A DNA stretch of 64,000 nucleotides from positions 248,001 to 312,000 of the forward strand of contig NZ_JAEQNC010000004.1 of NCBI RefSeq assembly GCF_016722925.1, in the 5' to 3' direction. Below are positions 45,746 through 55,892 of the stretch, piece by piece. How positions within the stretch are numbered: position 1 is the stretch's first letter; each line of letters opens with the position of its first letter. This DNA is from Phytoamicus setariae (GTDB lineage: Bacteria; Pseudomonadota; Alphaproteobacteria; Rhizobiales; Rhizobiaceae). The translations under genes were made by a program, and so were the position numbers. The notes beneath the pieces were generated by a model. The model saw only the letters and a list, made by a program, of their open reading frames with translations. It did not search any database and was not told the origin of the DNA.

Positions 45746-46774
45746 TTATTCCTCGATGCCCTTGGTGCCGCGACGCTTGAGGTACTTGTCCCAATAGAAG
45801 TCGTCGGCATTTTCCGCCGTGACAATCGACAGGCCGTTATCGACCACCGGAATGCTCATCGCGTTGAAGCCCGAGCGCTTGGCGTCGTTCATTGGATCGA
45901 TCAGTTCCGGATGCTTGGCAAGCCACAGCAGCATGAAGCCCATGTAACCCTGCATGCCCTGGTTCGGATTGATCGAGCCGAACACTTCGCCGGCCTTGAT
46001 CATGTCGAGGATGTTGGCGTTGACGTCGGCGCACATGACCAGAACCTTACCGCCGTTTTCCTTGCTGGCCTGAGCCGCGCCGATGGCCGAGTTGGCTTCC
46101 GGCATGAACACGGCGTTCAGGTTGGGATTGGCCTGAATGAGGCTCGACAGGGCCTGATAGGCCTTGGTCGGGTCCTGGTTGGAGGCGGCACGGCCGACCA
46201 GCTTCATGTCAGGATACTTTTCCTGCATCCGGGCAACGAAAGCGGCGATGCGCTTGTCGTGATTGTCCTGGCCCGGATTTTCGAGCACCGCATACTCGCC
46301 CTTGCCGCCCAGCTTGGTGGCGATCGCATCAGCGGCGTAAGTGCCTTCGCGGGTGTTGTCCGAAGTGATGAAGGAGATGCGCTTGGAGAGCGGCGCGTCA
46401 GCCGCGAAAGTCACGACCGCCGTGCCCTGATCGATAGCACGATTGATCGGCTCGATGAACGGATCGGAATTCATCGGATGGACGAGGATGCCGGCCGGGT
46501 TCTGGGCAAGCGCCTGATCGAACGAAGCGATCTGCTTGTTGACGTCATATTCCGGCGTGCCGGTATAGGCGGTTTCGCAGCCCATTTGCTGGCCGGCCTG
46601 CTTGAACATTTCATAGACCGGGAACCAGTATTCGACGCCCGAGACCATGACGTTCATGACGTATTTCTCGCCGGGCTTGCACTTGAACGGGCTGTCGGCG
46701 GCGAGAGCCGCACCCGACATGAATGTCGCCGATGCCAGAACGGCCAAAGCGGTTGTGCTGAAAAATTTGCGCAA
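45746..46774 (-). CDS. CUT2-type periplasmic sugar-binding protein
   Basis: A 342-residue binding protein of the ribose-binding (peripla_BP_4) family. The proposed start is TTG at 46774, right after GAGGAGG, giving a clean signal peptide ([18 protein letters not shown] then SGAALAAD). An ATG at 46843 in frame would add 23 unlikely residues. Typical segments: [40 protein letters not shown] and [20 protein letters not shown]. It is the first gene of the nine-gene operon and defines the imported substrate, probably a small polyol or sugar. Confidence 0.88.
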   Translation of the reverse strand: MRKFFSTTALAVLASATFMSGAALAADSPFKCKPGEKYVMNVMVSGVEYWFPVYEMFKQAGQQMGCETAYTGTPEYDVNKQIASFDQALAQNPAGILVHPMNSDPFIEPINRAIDQGTAVVTFAADAPLSKRISFITSDNTREGTYAADAIATKLGGKGEYAVLENPGQDNHDKRIAAFVARMQEKYPDMKLVGRAASNQDPTKAYQALSSLIQANPNLNAVFMPEANSAIGAAQASKENGGKVLVMCADVNANILDMIKAGEVFGSINPNQGMQGYMGFMLLWLAKHPELIDPMNDAKRSGFNAMSIPVVDNGLSIVTAENADDFYWDKYLKRRGTKGIEE

Positions 46775-46880
46775 AGTTCCTCCTCGAGGCCGAAGCCCCT
46801 CCCAAAAAAGCCCGTGGCGCCTGAAAAGGCTGCCTTTGATCATGTGGATCCGGCGCTCCTCCTCGAGCCCCGGTGAGAGG

Positions 46881-46909
46881 ACATAAACACACCGAAAATA
46901 TCCCGTCAA
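46881..46909 (-). promoter_or_regulatory. Candidate sigma70-type promoter of the polyol operon
   Basis: On the minus strand TTGACG (46904-46909) and TTATGT (46881-46886) are separated by 17 bases, a good -35/-10 arrangement. It is about 105 bases upstream of the proposed TTG start of the binding-protein gene. Confidence 0.45.
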
Positions 46910-46924
46910 TATAATTCATGCCGA

Positions 46925-46936
46925 GAAATATATTTC
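46925..46936. promoter_or_regulatory. Perfect AT-rich palindrome upstream of the promoter (candidate SorC operator)
   Basis: GAAATATATTTC is its own reverse complement and lies 15 bases upstream of the candidate -35 box. A regulator of the operon, such as the SorC protein encoded in it, could bind here. Assignment by position only. Confidence 0.35.
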
Positions 46937-47241
46937 ACAAACTAGCAGCATTCAATGACGTCGGGAAAGCTGCGGCACCAACTCGGGTAAGGGTATAGTT
47001 GTCAGTGGAATGATGCTGCCCGGATGGATCTCCCCAATCCTAGTCGCCTGGCGAGGTTCGGCAAGGAAGCGAATGGCATTTTCGACTTGCGTGGGACCAG
47101 CGCCCCATCACTCGCCAACGCATCCACGCAGCTTGACTGAAAGTCTTTAGCTGAAAAGGCTGTAGGTTCACCCGAAACTGCGGAGCACTTCGTAAATTGC
47201 GTTGCGAAAGTCGTCAACGAACTGGAAATCTCGGGCTAGGA

Positions 47242-47316
47242 TGGTGGGCGTGACAGGGATCGAACCTGTGACCCCTTCGGTGTGAACGAAGTGCTCTCCC
47301 GCTGAGCTACACGCCC
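47242..47316 (-). tRNA. tRNA-Val (anticodon CAC)
   Basis: Read on the minus strand: acceptor stem GGGCGTG (47310-47316) pairs with CACGCCC, the D arm is TAGCTCAGCGGGAGAGCA, the anticodon stem CTTCG/CGAAG encloses loop TTCACAC with anticodon CAC, and the T arm is ACAGGTTCGATCCCTGT. The 3' CCA is encoded (47242-47244). Anticodon CAC reads the Val codon GUG. No integrase or att-like duplication is seen next to it. Confidence 0.97.
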
Positions 47317-47469
47317 ATCCCTTTGAAAAACAACGACAAACCATTGCTCTTCATCTGCGGTGCCATGCCACTAGCAGCTTTCGCCAATCAATGCAAGCGC
47401 CGCATTTGAAAATGACAGGCGAGATGCGGGTGGCCGGGATCGTCCTCGATAACAGCCACCTGCAAGATG

Positions 47470-48498
47470 TCAGCTTTCGAAGCCGGTCAGCACGCCCACG
47501 GCGTTGACGCCGATATCGGCCACCGCATAGCCGCCTTCCATGACGAACAGCGTCGGCAGGCCGAGCTTGGCGATACGCGCGCCGATCTTGGGGAAATCCT
47601 CGGTTTTCAGCTTGAACTTGGAGATCGGATCTTTTTCGAACGTGTCGACGCCGAGCGAAACGACCACCACGTCGGGCGCATAGTCCTCGAGTTTCTTGCA
47701 GCCATCATCGAGTGCAGCACTCCAGGTTTCCCAGCTCGTGCCCCAGCGCATCGGATAGTTGATGTTGAACCCCTCACCGGCGCCCGCCCCCTTCTCGTCG
47801 GCATGACCGAGGAAGTAGGGATATTCCTGCATCGGATCGGCATGCAGGTTGATCACCTGCACGTCTGCGCGCTGGTAGAAGATCTCCTGGGTACCGTTGC
47901 CATGGTGATAGTCGACATCGAGGATCGCGACACGCTTGGCGCCTTGGTCGAGGAACCATTGGGCGGCGACGGCGGCATTGTTGATGTAGCAATAGCCCGC
48001 CATGAAGGCGGCACCCGCATGATGGCCCGGCGGTCGGCAGAGCGCAAAGGCGGTCCGCTCGCCGCCATGCACGAGGCCGGCAGCCGTCAAGGCAACATCA
48101 TGCGACGACTTGATTGCATCCCAGCTGCCTTCGACGATGCCGCAGCCACCATCGAAGGAATAGTAGCCGAGCTGGCCGTCGATGAACTCCGGCACCACGT
48201 CGCCGCGCAGTCCGCGCGTTGGCCAGGTGAACGGGATGGCGGTTCCATCGCGCCCTTCCGCCTTCCAGCGTGCGTAAATGGTCGGCAGGAAATCGAGATA
48301 GGCCTTGCTGTGCACCTTGGCGGCGGTGGACAAGTCATGCTCGACCGGATCGATCACCGGGCCAAGCTTCACCTCTGTCAGGCGGTTCATGATGAACTCG
48401 GCCCGGGACGGCATTTCGAAAGCCGGTACGATGGCACCGGCGACAAGCTCCATGTTGCCGGAATGACCGAGGTGGCGGGGAGAAAATACAGTTTTCAT
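47470..48498 (-). CDS. Acetylpolyamine amidohydrolase (histone deacetylase family)
   Basis: A 342-residue zinc hydrolase starting MKTVFSPRHLGHSG; an in-frame TTG 5 codons upstream is less likely. Histone-deacetylase-fold motifs: CRPPGHHAGAAFMAGYCYINN (catalytic His pair), LDVDYHHGNGTQEIF (zinc ligands Asp and His), GVDTFEKDP (third zinc ligand) and MEGGY. In bacteria such enzymes deacetylate acetylputrescine and related polyamines. It follows the polyamine-type importer genes on the same strand, 67 bases after the binding-protein gene, so it probably processes imported acetylated polyamines. Confidence 0.9.
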   Translation of the reverse strand: MKTVFSPRHLGHSGNMELVAGAIVPAFEMPSRAEFIMNRLTEVKLGPVIDPVEHDLSTAAKVHSKAYLDFLPTIYARWKAEGRDGTAIPFTWPTRGLRGDVVPEFIDGQLGYYSFDGGCGIVEGSWDAIKSSHDVALTAAGLVHGGERTAFALCRPPGHHAGAAFMAGYCYINNAAVAAQWFLDQGAKRVAILDVDYHHGNGTQEIFYQRADVQVINLHADPMQEYPYFLGHADEKGAGAGEGFNINYPMRWGTSWETWSAALDDGCKKLEDYAPDVVVVSLGVDTFEKDPISKFKLKTEDFPKIGARIAKLGLPTLFVMEGGYAVADIGVNAVGVLTGFES

Positions 48499-48565
48499 GA
48501 TGTACTGCCGCAATTGAAAAGGAAAAGGCCGCCCCGCATGGTGTGCGGAGCGGCCCGGTCACAGA

Positions 48566-49600
48566 TTACTTCTGCAGTTCGGTCCAGATCTTGGTGTAGA
48601 TTTCCTGGGTTGCCGGTTCGCAAAGCCGCATGAACTCGGCCTTGGACTTCATGTCCTCAGGCACGTTGAGTTCCGGCGCGCCCTTCATCTCGGCAGGCAT
48701 GAATGGCTCGGAACCCTCGATGCCGTTGGCGTAGCGGGCAAATGCCGAAATCATCGCCGCATTTTCCGGATCCATGATGAAGTTCTGGAAAAGCTTGGCG
48801 TTCTCGACATTCTTGGCGTCCTTCAGCACCACCGCATTGTCGGACCAGTAGGTGAAGCCTTCCTTGGCATAGCCGTAGTGGATCGACGGCTTCTGCAGAC
48901 GCTGGCGCAGCACCGAGCCGTTCCAGTCGGTGGAGGCGGCGATGTCACCGGCGAGCATCTTGTCGATGACCGCATATTCCATCGAGATCCAGTTGGGCTT
49001 GGCGTTGACAAGCGCATCGCGTGCCTTCTTCAGCACGGCCTTGTCGTCCGTGCACCAGTCACCACCGACATACTTGATGGCTGCATAAATCACGTCGTTC
49101 ATTTCCGGTACGACGTTGATCTTGCCCTTGAGTTCGTCGGGCGTATCGAACACCAAGCCCCAGGTGTTGATGTCGCCCTTGTAGACGTCGGAGTTCACTG
49201 TCACGCCGACCGTGCCCCACTGCCACGGAACCGAGTACTTGCGGCCCGGATCGAAATCGGGATTGGCCCATTCCTTGGCAATGTTCTTGCCATTTTCCAT
49301 CTGGGCAGGATTGGTTTCGAGCAACAGCCCCTCAGAGATCCAGATCGGCAGATGGCTCTGCGACGGCATCACGACGTCGAAGCCGGAGCCGCCTTGGCGC
49401 ACCTTGGCAAGCGCCGTCTCGTTGGAATCGTAGTCCGTCACCGTGACCTTCACGTCATAGGCTTTTTCGAACTTCTTGATCATGTCGGGGCTGGTGTAAT
49501 TGCCCCAGTTATAGATGTGCAGTTCGCCTGCCGCATGGGCAAAGCTGACGGATGCAAGTAGCATCGCACCCGCCGTCAGGATTGTCCTACTGTTGTTCAT
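48566..49600 (-). CDS. Polyamine-type (PotD/PotF-like) periplasmic binding protein
   Basis: A 344-residue exported protein with signal peptide MNNSRTILTAGAMLLASVSF and cleavage after AHA. The mature N-terminus ELHIYNWGNYTSPDMIKKFE is characteristic of the PotD/PotF group, and later SVPWQWGTVGVTVN fits the same family. It lies 19 bases after the second permease gene and before the acetylpolyamine amidohydrolase gene. The ligand is presumably a polyamine or acetylated polyamine. Confidence 0.92.
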   Translation of the reverse strand: MNNSRTILTAGAMLLASVSFAHAAGELHIYNWGNYTSPDMIKKFEKAYDVKVTVTDYDSNETALAKVRQGGSGFDVVMPSQSHLPIWISEGLLLETNPAQMENGKNIAKEWANPDFDPGRKYSVPWQWGTVGVTVNSDVYKGDINTWGLVFDTPDELKGKINVVPEMNDVIYAAIKYVGGDWCTDDKAVLKKARDALVNAKPNWISMEYAVIDKMLAGDIAASTDWNGSVLRQRLQKPSIHYGYAKEGFTYWSDNAVVLKDAKNVENAKLFQNFIMDPENAAMISAFARYANGIEGSEPFMPAEMKGAPELNVPEDMKSKAEFMRLCEPATQEIYTKIWTELQK

Positions 49601-49619
49601 TATGGTTCCCTTTCCGCTT

Positions 49620-50420
49620 TTATTGAGCGCGTTTCTGATTGATGAAGAAGAAGATCGTCACCGCCGCGATGGACAGCAGCAGGAAGACGGCCGAGATCGC
49701 ATTGATTTCCGGCGTCGTCGAACGGCGGATTTGCCCGAGCATGTAGGTCGGCAGCGTATCCTGGCCACCGGACTTGACGAATTCGGTGATCACCACGTCG
49801 TCGAGCGAGATGACGAATGCCAGCATGAAGCCGGCAATGACACCGGGCCATAGCAGCGGCAGCGTCACATAGCGGAATGCCTTGATCGGCGTTGCGTAAA
49901 GATCCGCAGCCGCCTTTTCGAGCGTCAGGTCCATGCTTTCCAGCCGCGCCCGGATTGGCAGGTAGGCGAAGGGAATGCAGAATGCCGTATGCGCCGCAAT
50001 CAGATAGCCAAGGCCGGTATAGCCGGTCCAGATCTTCACCCGCGAGAAGAAGATCAGCAACGCCACCGCGGTGACGATTTCCGGCACCATCAAAGGCAGG
50101 TTGAGGAACGCATACTTTGCCGTCATCCCCCGATAGGCCGCGGTTCTCGTCGTGGCAAGCGCCGCCAGCGTCGCGGCGAATGTGGCTATGACGGCAGCGG
50201 TTACGGCGATCTTCAGCGAATTGATCGAGGCATCAATCACCTCGCTGTTTTGCGCCGCCTTGCCGAACCAGCGAAACGAAAACCCCTGCAATGTCGATAG
50301 GCTCTCGCCGGCATTGAAGGCATAGACGACCAGCACCGCGATCGGCAGATAAAGTGCGAAGAACGAGATCATCGCGATGGTGGTGAAGCCGCGCTGGCGA
50401 CGAACGCTGAAGCTAGCCAT
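49620..50420 (-). CDS. Polyamine-type ABC permease (PotC/PotI-like)
   Basis: A 266-residue permease with six hydrophobic helices and the EAA-loop LEKAAADLYATPIKAFRYVTLP. The start MASFSVRRQRG is chosen because CGGAGG lies just upstream; earlier in-frame codons would overlap the first permease more deeply. The overlap with that gene is 8 bases. Confidence 0.92.
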   Translation of the reverse strand: MASFSVRRQRGFTTIAMISFFALYLPIAVLVVYAFNAGESLSTLQGFSFRWFGKAAQNSEVIDASINSLKIAVTAAVIATFAATLAALATTRTAAYRGMTAKYAFLNLPLMVPEIVTAVALLIFFSRVKIWTGYTGLGYLIAAHTAFCIPFAYLPIRARLESMDLTLEKAAADLYATPIKAFRYVTLPLLWPGVIAGFMLAFVISLDDVVITEFVKSGGQDTLPTYMLGQIRRSTTPEINAISAVFLLLSIAAVTIFFFINQKRAQ

Positions 50421-51333
50421 GGGCGCGTCCTCCGGAACTGGCATTGCGCACATAGGCGAGCAGCGCCACCATCACGATCAGCATCAGCGCGATCGACAGA
50501 GACGATCCCAGCGGCCAGTTTCTGCCCTGCCCAAACTGAAGTTCGATCAGGTTACCGATCATCATGTTTTTGCCGCCGCCAAGCACCGACGGCGTCACAT
50601 AGGCGCCGAGCGAGGGGATGAAGACGAGGATCGAGCCCGCAATCATGCCGGGCTTGACGAGCGGAATGATGACATTGGTCAACACCTTGAATGGCGTGGC
50701 ATAGAGGTCATAGCCCGCTTCCACCAGCCGGAAGTCAATCTTCTCCATGCTGGCGTAAAGCGGCAGCACCATCAGCGGCAGATAGACGTAGATCATCCCG
50801 ATCAGGATGGCGCCATCGGTAAACAGCATCTGGATCGGCGTATCGATCAGGCCAAACTTCATGCCCAGCGTGTTGATGACGCCCTCGTTGCGGATCACCT
50901 GCATGACAGCGAAAGTGCGGATGAGAAGATTGGTCCAGAAGGGGATAGTGACCAGAAACAGCCAGAGTTCGCGGCTGCCGGCCGGGCGCGTCGCAATGAA
51001 ATAGGCGGTGGGGAAACCGAAAACGAGGGTCGCGACCGTCGTGATCAGCGACAACTTCACCGAGCGGATGAAGATCGTCATATTCGCATCGGCGAAGGTC
51101 AGCGTATCGTCGAAGATATCGCGTTCCATCAACACCCCGAACCAGCCATCGGTCGAGAATTTCCACACCACGTCGCCATAAGGCCCCGGTGTCAGAAAGG
51201 AATAGACAAGTACGATCAGCAGCGGCCCGACGGCCGCCAGCAGAATGATCAAAAGGGCAGGAAGCGACAGGAGCCAGCGATTGCGGATGTCGCGCCTCTG
51301 TTCATTTTCGATGAGTGCGCTTTCACCTGCCAT
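50413..51333 (-). CDS. Polyamine-type ABC permease (PotB/PotH-like)
   Basis: A 306-residue permease: N-terminal cytoplasmic segment, six helices, and the EAA-type loop LVEAGYDLYATPFKVLTNVIIP. PGPYGDVVWKFSTDGW in the first periplasmic stretch fits the PotB/PotH group. It starts 1 base after the ATPase stop and overlaps the second permease gene by 8 bases. Confidence 0.93.
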   Translation of the reverse strand: MAGESALIENEQRRDIRNRWLLSLPALLIILLAAVGPLLIVLVYSFLTPGPYGDVVWKFSTDGWFGVLMERDIFDDTLTFADANMTIFIRSVKLSLITTVATLVFGFPTAYFIATRPAGSRELWLFLVTIPFWTNLLIRTFAVMQVIRNEGVINTLGMKFGLIDTPIQMLFTDGAILIGMIYVYLPLMVLPLYASMEKIDFRLVEAGYDLYATPFKVLTNVIIPLVKPGMIAGSILVFIPSLGAYVTPSVLGGGKNMMIGNLIELQFGQGRNWPLGSSLSIALMLIVMVALLAYVRNASSGGRAHG

Positions 51334-51334
51334 G

Positions 51335-52429
<1,095 letters not shown>

Positions 52430-52548
52430 AAAGCTTTGCCCACCATCCAGTTGTATCCCGGCTCCCTCATGGGCCGGGCGTCCCCGCCCCGCTAACCTGC
52501 CCGTTATTTTAATGTTTTCGGAACAGGCCCTTCAACAGAGGCCGGGCT

Positions 52549-52577
52549 AGATGATCACAGCGAAACAAAATTGACAA
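52549..52577 (-). promoter_or_regulatory. Weak candidate promoter for the polyamine importer operon
   Basis: On the minus strand TTGTCA (52572-52577) and TCATCT (52549-52554) are 17 bases apart, about 120 bases upstream of the ATPase start. The -10 box is poor; this is the best pair I see in the 207-base gap. Confidence 0.25.
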
Positions 52578-52636
52578 CGGGGATTCGGAGTGCAGTCACG
52601 GAATTTTTCCGCAACTGCACAACCGTTACGCGACCA

Positions 52637-54310
52637 TCAGGCCTGATAGGTAACGCGGCCCGCGCAAACCACGACGGCCGGCCGAATCTCGGCGATCCGA
52701 TCCATAGCCTGATCCTCGATCGAACTGTCGAGCAGCGTCAGATCGGCAAAATAACCCTTGCGGATCATTCCCTTACAGCCTTCCTTGAACTCGGCATAGG
52801 CGCCCTCGCTGGTATAGGCAGCAATCGCCTCCTCCAGCGAGAAGCTCTGGTCGGGATCGCTCTCCGCCCACTTCTTGCGTGTCACAGCCGCCTGAATTCC
52901 ATGCAGCGGATCGATGGGCGACACGGGCCAGTCCGAGGCAAAGGGAATATGCGCGCCGGCGTTCTTGAGCGTCCGCCAGGCATAGGCATAGGGCCAACGC
53001 TCCCGGCCGATCATCGATACGGTCGGTTCGAGCGGCAGGCCCATCGCACCCGGCGGATGCGGAGGCTGCATGGAGGCGATGATCCCCATTTCGCCGAACC
53101 GGCTGATATCGTCGGGATGTACGACCTCGATATGCTCGATGCGGTGTCGGCTGTCCCTTTTGCCGTTCGCCTTCTCGGCCGCCTCGACACCGTCGAGCAC
53201 GGCGCGCACCGCGCCATCGCCGATCGCATGCACGGCCACCTGCAGCCCGCGCCGGTCGATTTCGACCACCGCCGCCTTCATTTCCTGGGCAGTAAACAGG
53301 CTTGGACCACCCAGGCTGTCGGGCTTGTTGGCATAAGGCTCGACCATGACTGCCGTCCAGCTTTCCAAGACGCCGTCATAGAACATCTTGACGACGCCGG
53401 AACTCAGGAATTCGGACTTGTAGGTCGCCGCCATGTCGGATGCCTTTTCCAGCATGCTAAGGGGCATGAAATTCTTGAGATGGAACGGGATCTGCACGCG
53501 GCACGGAAGGAAGCCATCACGCTTCTCTATCTCCGCCAGCAACTGCAGCTGATAGAGGTTTCCATCCATGCATTGCAGCGAGGTGAAGCCATGACGGGCG
53601 CAATAATCCAGCCCGCGCCGCATCACCAGGATGTCCTTCTCCCACTCCGCCCCCACCGGATAGGGATCGGGCTCGCCACCGGTTGACAGTCCCAGCCTGT
53701 AACGGTCGAAGCCGGAGGCCGCGAACACCGGGCCGAATGCCTCCATTTCACGCAATTCACCGGTTGCCAGCCCATCCTCACCCATGACGACTTCGTTGCC
53801 CGGACCAAGCTTGCGGCCATGCATCAGCCCGGCCAGTTCAAGCGCCTTGGTGTTGGCCCAGACGGTGTGGTGGTCGTAGGCGACGATGGCAAACGGTCGG
53901 TCTGCGATGATCCGGTCGAGATGTTGACGGGTCAGCCGTTCACCGGCACCCATGATGGTGTAATCGGCGCCCTGCGCGTAAAGCACGGTTTCCTCAGGCC
54001 TTGCTGCGGCATAAGCCAGCGCCTTTTCCTTCAGCGCTTCGAAGCCAAACACGCCGCCCAATTGCAGGTGATCGAGCTCGGCAGACCCCGAGAACAGATG
54101 CAGGTGGTTTTCGGAAAAACCCGGAATCAGCGTGCTGCCCTTGGCATCGATCACTTGCGCGTCCGCGCCAGCAAGTGCCTGCATTTCGCCATTGGTGCCG
54201 ACACCGACGATCCTGCCGCCCTCGGCATATACGGCTTCCGCACGCGGGCTGTCCGGGTCCATCGTCAGAACCTTGGCATTGAGAATAAGAAGTGGTTTGA
54301 GGTTGGACAT
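52637..54310 (-). CDS. YtcJ-like metal-dependent amidohydrolase
   Basis: A 557-residue protein of the amidohydrolase superfamily (Amidohydro_3). Metal-site elements are FSENHLHLFSGS near residue 66, VAHAIGDGAVRAVLDGV, HRIEHIEVVHPDDI and the late FASDWPVSPIDP. The family includes YtcJ and many exoenzymes with unknown amide substrates. No signal peptide. It follows the PuuA-like gene by 21 bases on the same strand, so it is probably co-transcribed with it; hydrolysis of an N-acyl or gamma-glutamyl polyamine is a reasonable but unproven guess. Confidence 0.85.
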   Translation of the reverse strand: MSNLKPLLILNAKVLTMDPDSPRAEAVYAEGGRIVGVGTNGEMQALAGADAQVIDAKGSTLIPGFSENHLHLFSGSAELDHLQLGGVFGFEALKEKALAYAAARPEETVLYAQGADYTIMGAGERLTRQHLDRIIADRPFAIVAYDHHTVWANTKALELAGLMHGRKLGPGNEVVMGEDGLATGELREMEAFGPVFAASGFDRYRLGLSTGGEPDPYPVGAEWEKDILVMRRGLDYCARHGFTSLQCMDGNLYQLQLLAEIEKRDGFLPCRVQIPFHLKNFMPLSMLEKASDMAATYKSEFLSSGVVKMFYDGVLESWTAVMVEPYANKPDSLGGPSLFTAQEMKAAVVEIDRRGLQVAVHAIGDGAVRAVLDGVEAAEKANGKRDSRHRIEHIEVVHPDDISRFGEMGIIASMQPPHPPGAMGLPLEPTVSMIGRERWPYAYAWRTLKNAGAHIPFASDWPVSPIDPLHGIQAAVTRKKWAESDPDQSFSLEEAIAAYTSEGAYAEFKEGCKGMIRKGYFADLTLLDSSIEDQAMDRIAEIRPAVVVCAGRVTYQA

Positions 54311-54331
54311 TGGGTACTCCAGATATGCAAA

Positions 54332-55690
54332 CTAGATGCGCGGCAGATAGGCTTTGTAGTCGAAGTCCGAGACCGTCCTCAGATAGGTGATGGCTTCCTT
54401 ACGTTTCGTGTCGGCATAGAGCTTCTGGTATTGCTTGCCGAAGATATCGCCGATGAACGCGGATGCCGCGAAATCCTCGACTGCCGTCAGGAAGTCATGC
54501 GTAAGCCGATCGCATTTTTCAGGCCGCGACGTGGGCGTCGTGACCGGACCGGGATCGAGCGTTTCCTCTATGCCGAGCAGCATGCCGCCGAGGATTGCCG
54601 TCAGCAGGAAGTACGGATTGGCGTCGGCGCCGGCAACGCGGTGTTCGACGCGTGCGCCCGGCCCGTCCTTTTCCGGGATGCGGATCGCGGTGCCGCGGTT
54701 TCCGTAGCCCCAGTCGACATCCACAGGCGCAAACGACCCCGGCTGGAAGCGCCGGTAGGAATTGGCGAATGGCGCAAAGATGAGTTGCGCCTCGCGCATT
54801 GTCTTGAGCATGCCGGCGGTCACAGAGCGCAACAGCACATCGTCGCCACCCTTGGCATCCAGCACGTTGTTGCCGTCCCTGTCGATCAGGCTCGCATGCA
54901 CATGCAGGCCGGACCCCGCCTGGTCTGAATAAGGCTTGGCCATGCAGGTGGACTTCAGGCCGAACTTGCGCGCCGCCTGCTCGACCACCCGCTTGAGATA
55001 GATGCAATCGTCGGCAGCCGACAAAGCGTCAGGCTTGTGGTTGAGATTGACCTCGTATTGCCCTGGCCCGAATTCGGCGATCGTTGCATCCGCCGGCAGG
55101 TTCATTGCTTCGCAATAGGCACGCACGAGATCGAGATAGGGCTGCATGTTGTCGACCGCGTCCATCTCGTAGAGCTGGAAGCCGTTCGGCTCACCCTTGC
55201 AGGTCAGGATCGAGGGCGGCACGGGAATGCCGGTCTCGCGCGATGAGCCGTCCATCACATAGAATTCGAGTTCGGTGGCCACGACCGGCGTCAGTCCCTT
55301 CGCCTCAAAGCGCTTGAGCAGGGCGGCCAACATGCCGCGCGGATCGCAGAAATGCGGCTCCCCTTCCAGCGTGTGCATCGTGGCCAGCACCTGGCTTGAA
55401 CCAGCAGGCGCCCAAGGAATGGCCACATGCGATTTTTTGTCCGGGATCACGGCACCGTCCGGATCGCCGAGCGTCAGCGAAATTCCGGTGAGATCGTCGT
55501 TGTCGTCGCCCCAGATATCCAGAGATTGCGTCGAGGCCGGCAGCCGCACGGCGCCCTGCCAGACCTTCTTTTCGCCTTCCAGCGGGATCTGTTTTCCGCG
55601 TAGTCTCCCATTCATGTCAGCCAGCAGGATTTCAATTCGCGGCGGGGTGGAGACGTCCGCAAGTAATGCAGCCGGTTTCTTGTCATTCAT
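54332..55690 (-). CDS. Glutamine-synthetase-family ligase (gamma-glutamylputrescine synthetase type)
   Basis: A 452-residue type I glutamine synthetase fold. Metal and substrate regions: TELEFYVMDG (Glu ligands), FGPGQYEVNLNHKPDAL, CMAKPYSDQAGSGLHVHASL and NSYRRFQPGSFAP. Sequence and context (polyamine importer, SpuC-type aminotransferase) point to PuuA/SpuI-like ligases that join glutamate to a polyamine rather than to ammonia. True GlnA would be longer at the C-terminus with an adenylylation Tyr, which I do not see. It is divergent from the aminotransferase gene. Confidence 0.85.
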   Translation of the reverse strand: MNDKKPAALLADVSTPPRIEILLADMNGRLRGKQIPLEGEKKVWQGAVRLPASTQSLDIWGDDNDDLTGISLTLGDPDGAVIPDKKSHVAIPWAPAGSSQVLATMHTLEGEPHFCDPRGMLAALLKRFEAKGLTPVVATELEFYVMDGSSRETGIPVPPSILTCKGEPNGFQLYEMDAVDNMQPYLDLVRAYCEAMNLPADATIAEFGPGQYEVNLNHKPDALSAADDCIYLKRVVEQAARKFGLKSTCMAKPYSDQAGSGLHVHASLIDRDGNNVLDAKGGDDVLLRSVTAGMLKTMREAQLIFAPFANSYRRFQPGSFAPVDVDWGYGNRGTAIRIPEKDGPGARVEHRVAGADANPYFLLTAILGGMLLGIEETLDPGPVTTPTSRPEKCDRLTHDFLTAVEDFAASAFIGDIFGKQYQKLYADTKRKEAITYLRTVSDFDYKAYLPRI

Positions 55691-55892
55691 GATGGGAATT
55701 GGCCTCGCTGGAAGTAACTAGAAGGGATTTGCGGACTCAAAACGGCAAAAGGCTTGCCAAAATCGCCCGACAAGGCCATTTTCGTAGCTGATAACACGCC
55801 GCCTTTCAATCAGGCAAAAGCACAGCATGCAACAACCTGCGATAAGACCATCGCCGGACAAGCATACTGTGGAACAGGGGAAACGAGAAAAA

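Larger units (their letters stand above)
46775..47241. other. Non-coding region upstream of the polyol operon
   Basis: 467 bases between the binding-protein gene and the tRNA gene. The part at 46880-46940 is AT-rich and holds a candidate promoter and a perfect palindrome (both listed). From 46940 to 47241 I see no convincing gene; short open frames there lack ribosome sites and recognisable content. Confidence 0.55.

Noticed and set aside
47002-47217. A short frame of 71 codons beside the tRNA gene
   Set aside because: No ribosome site and no recognisable content; treated as non-coding.
47242-47316. tRNA-Val as an integration site for a mobile element
   Set aside because: No integrase, no direct repeat of the tRNA 3' end and no shift in gene content or composition on either side.
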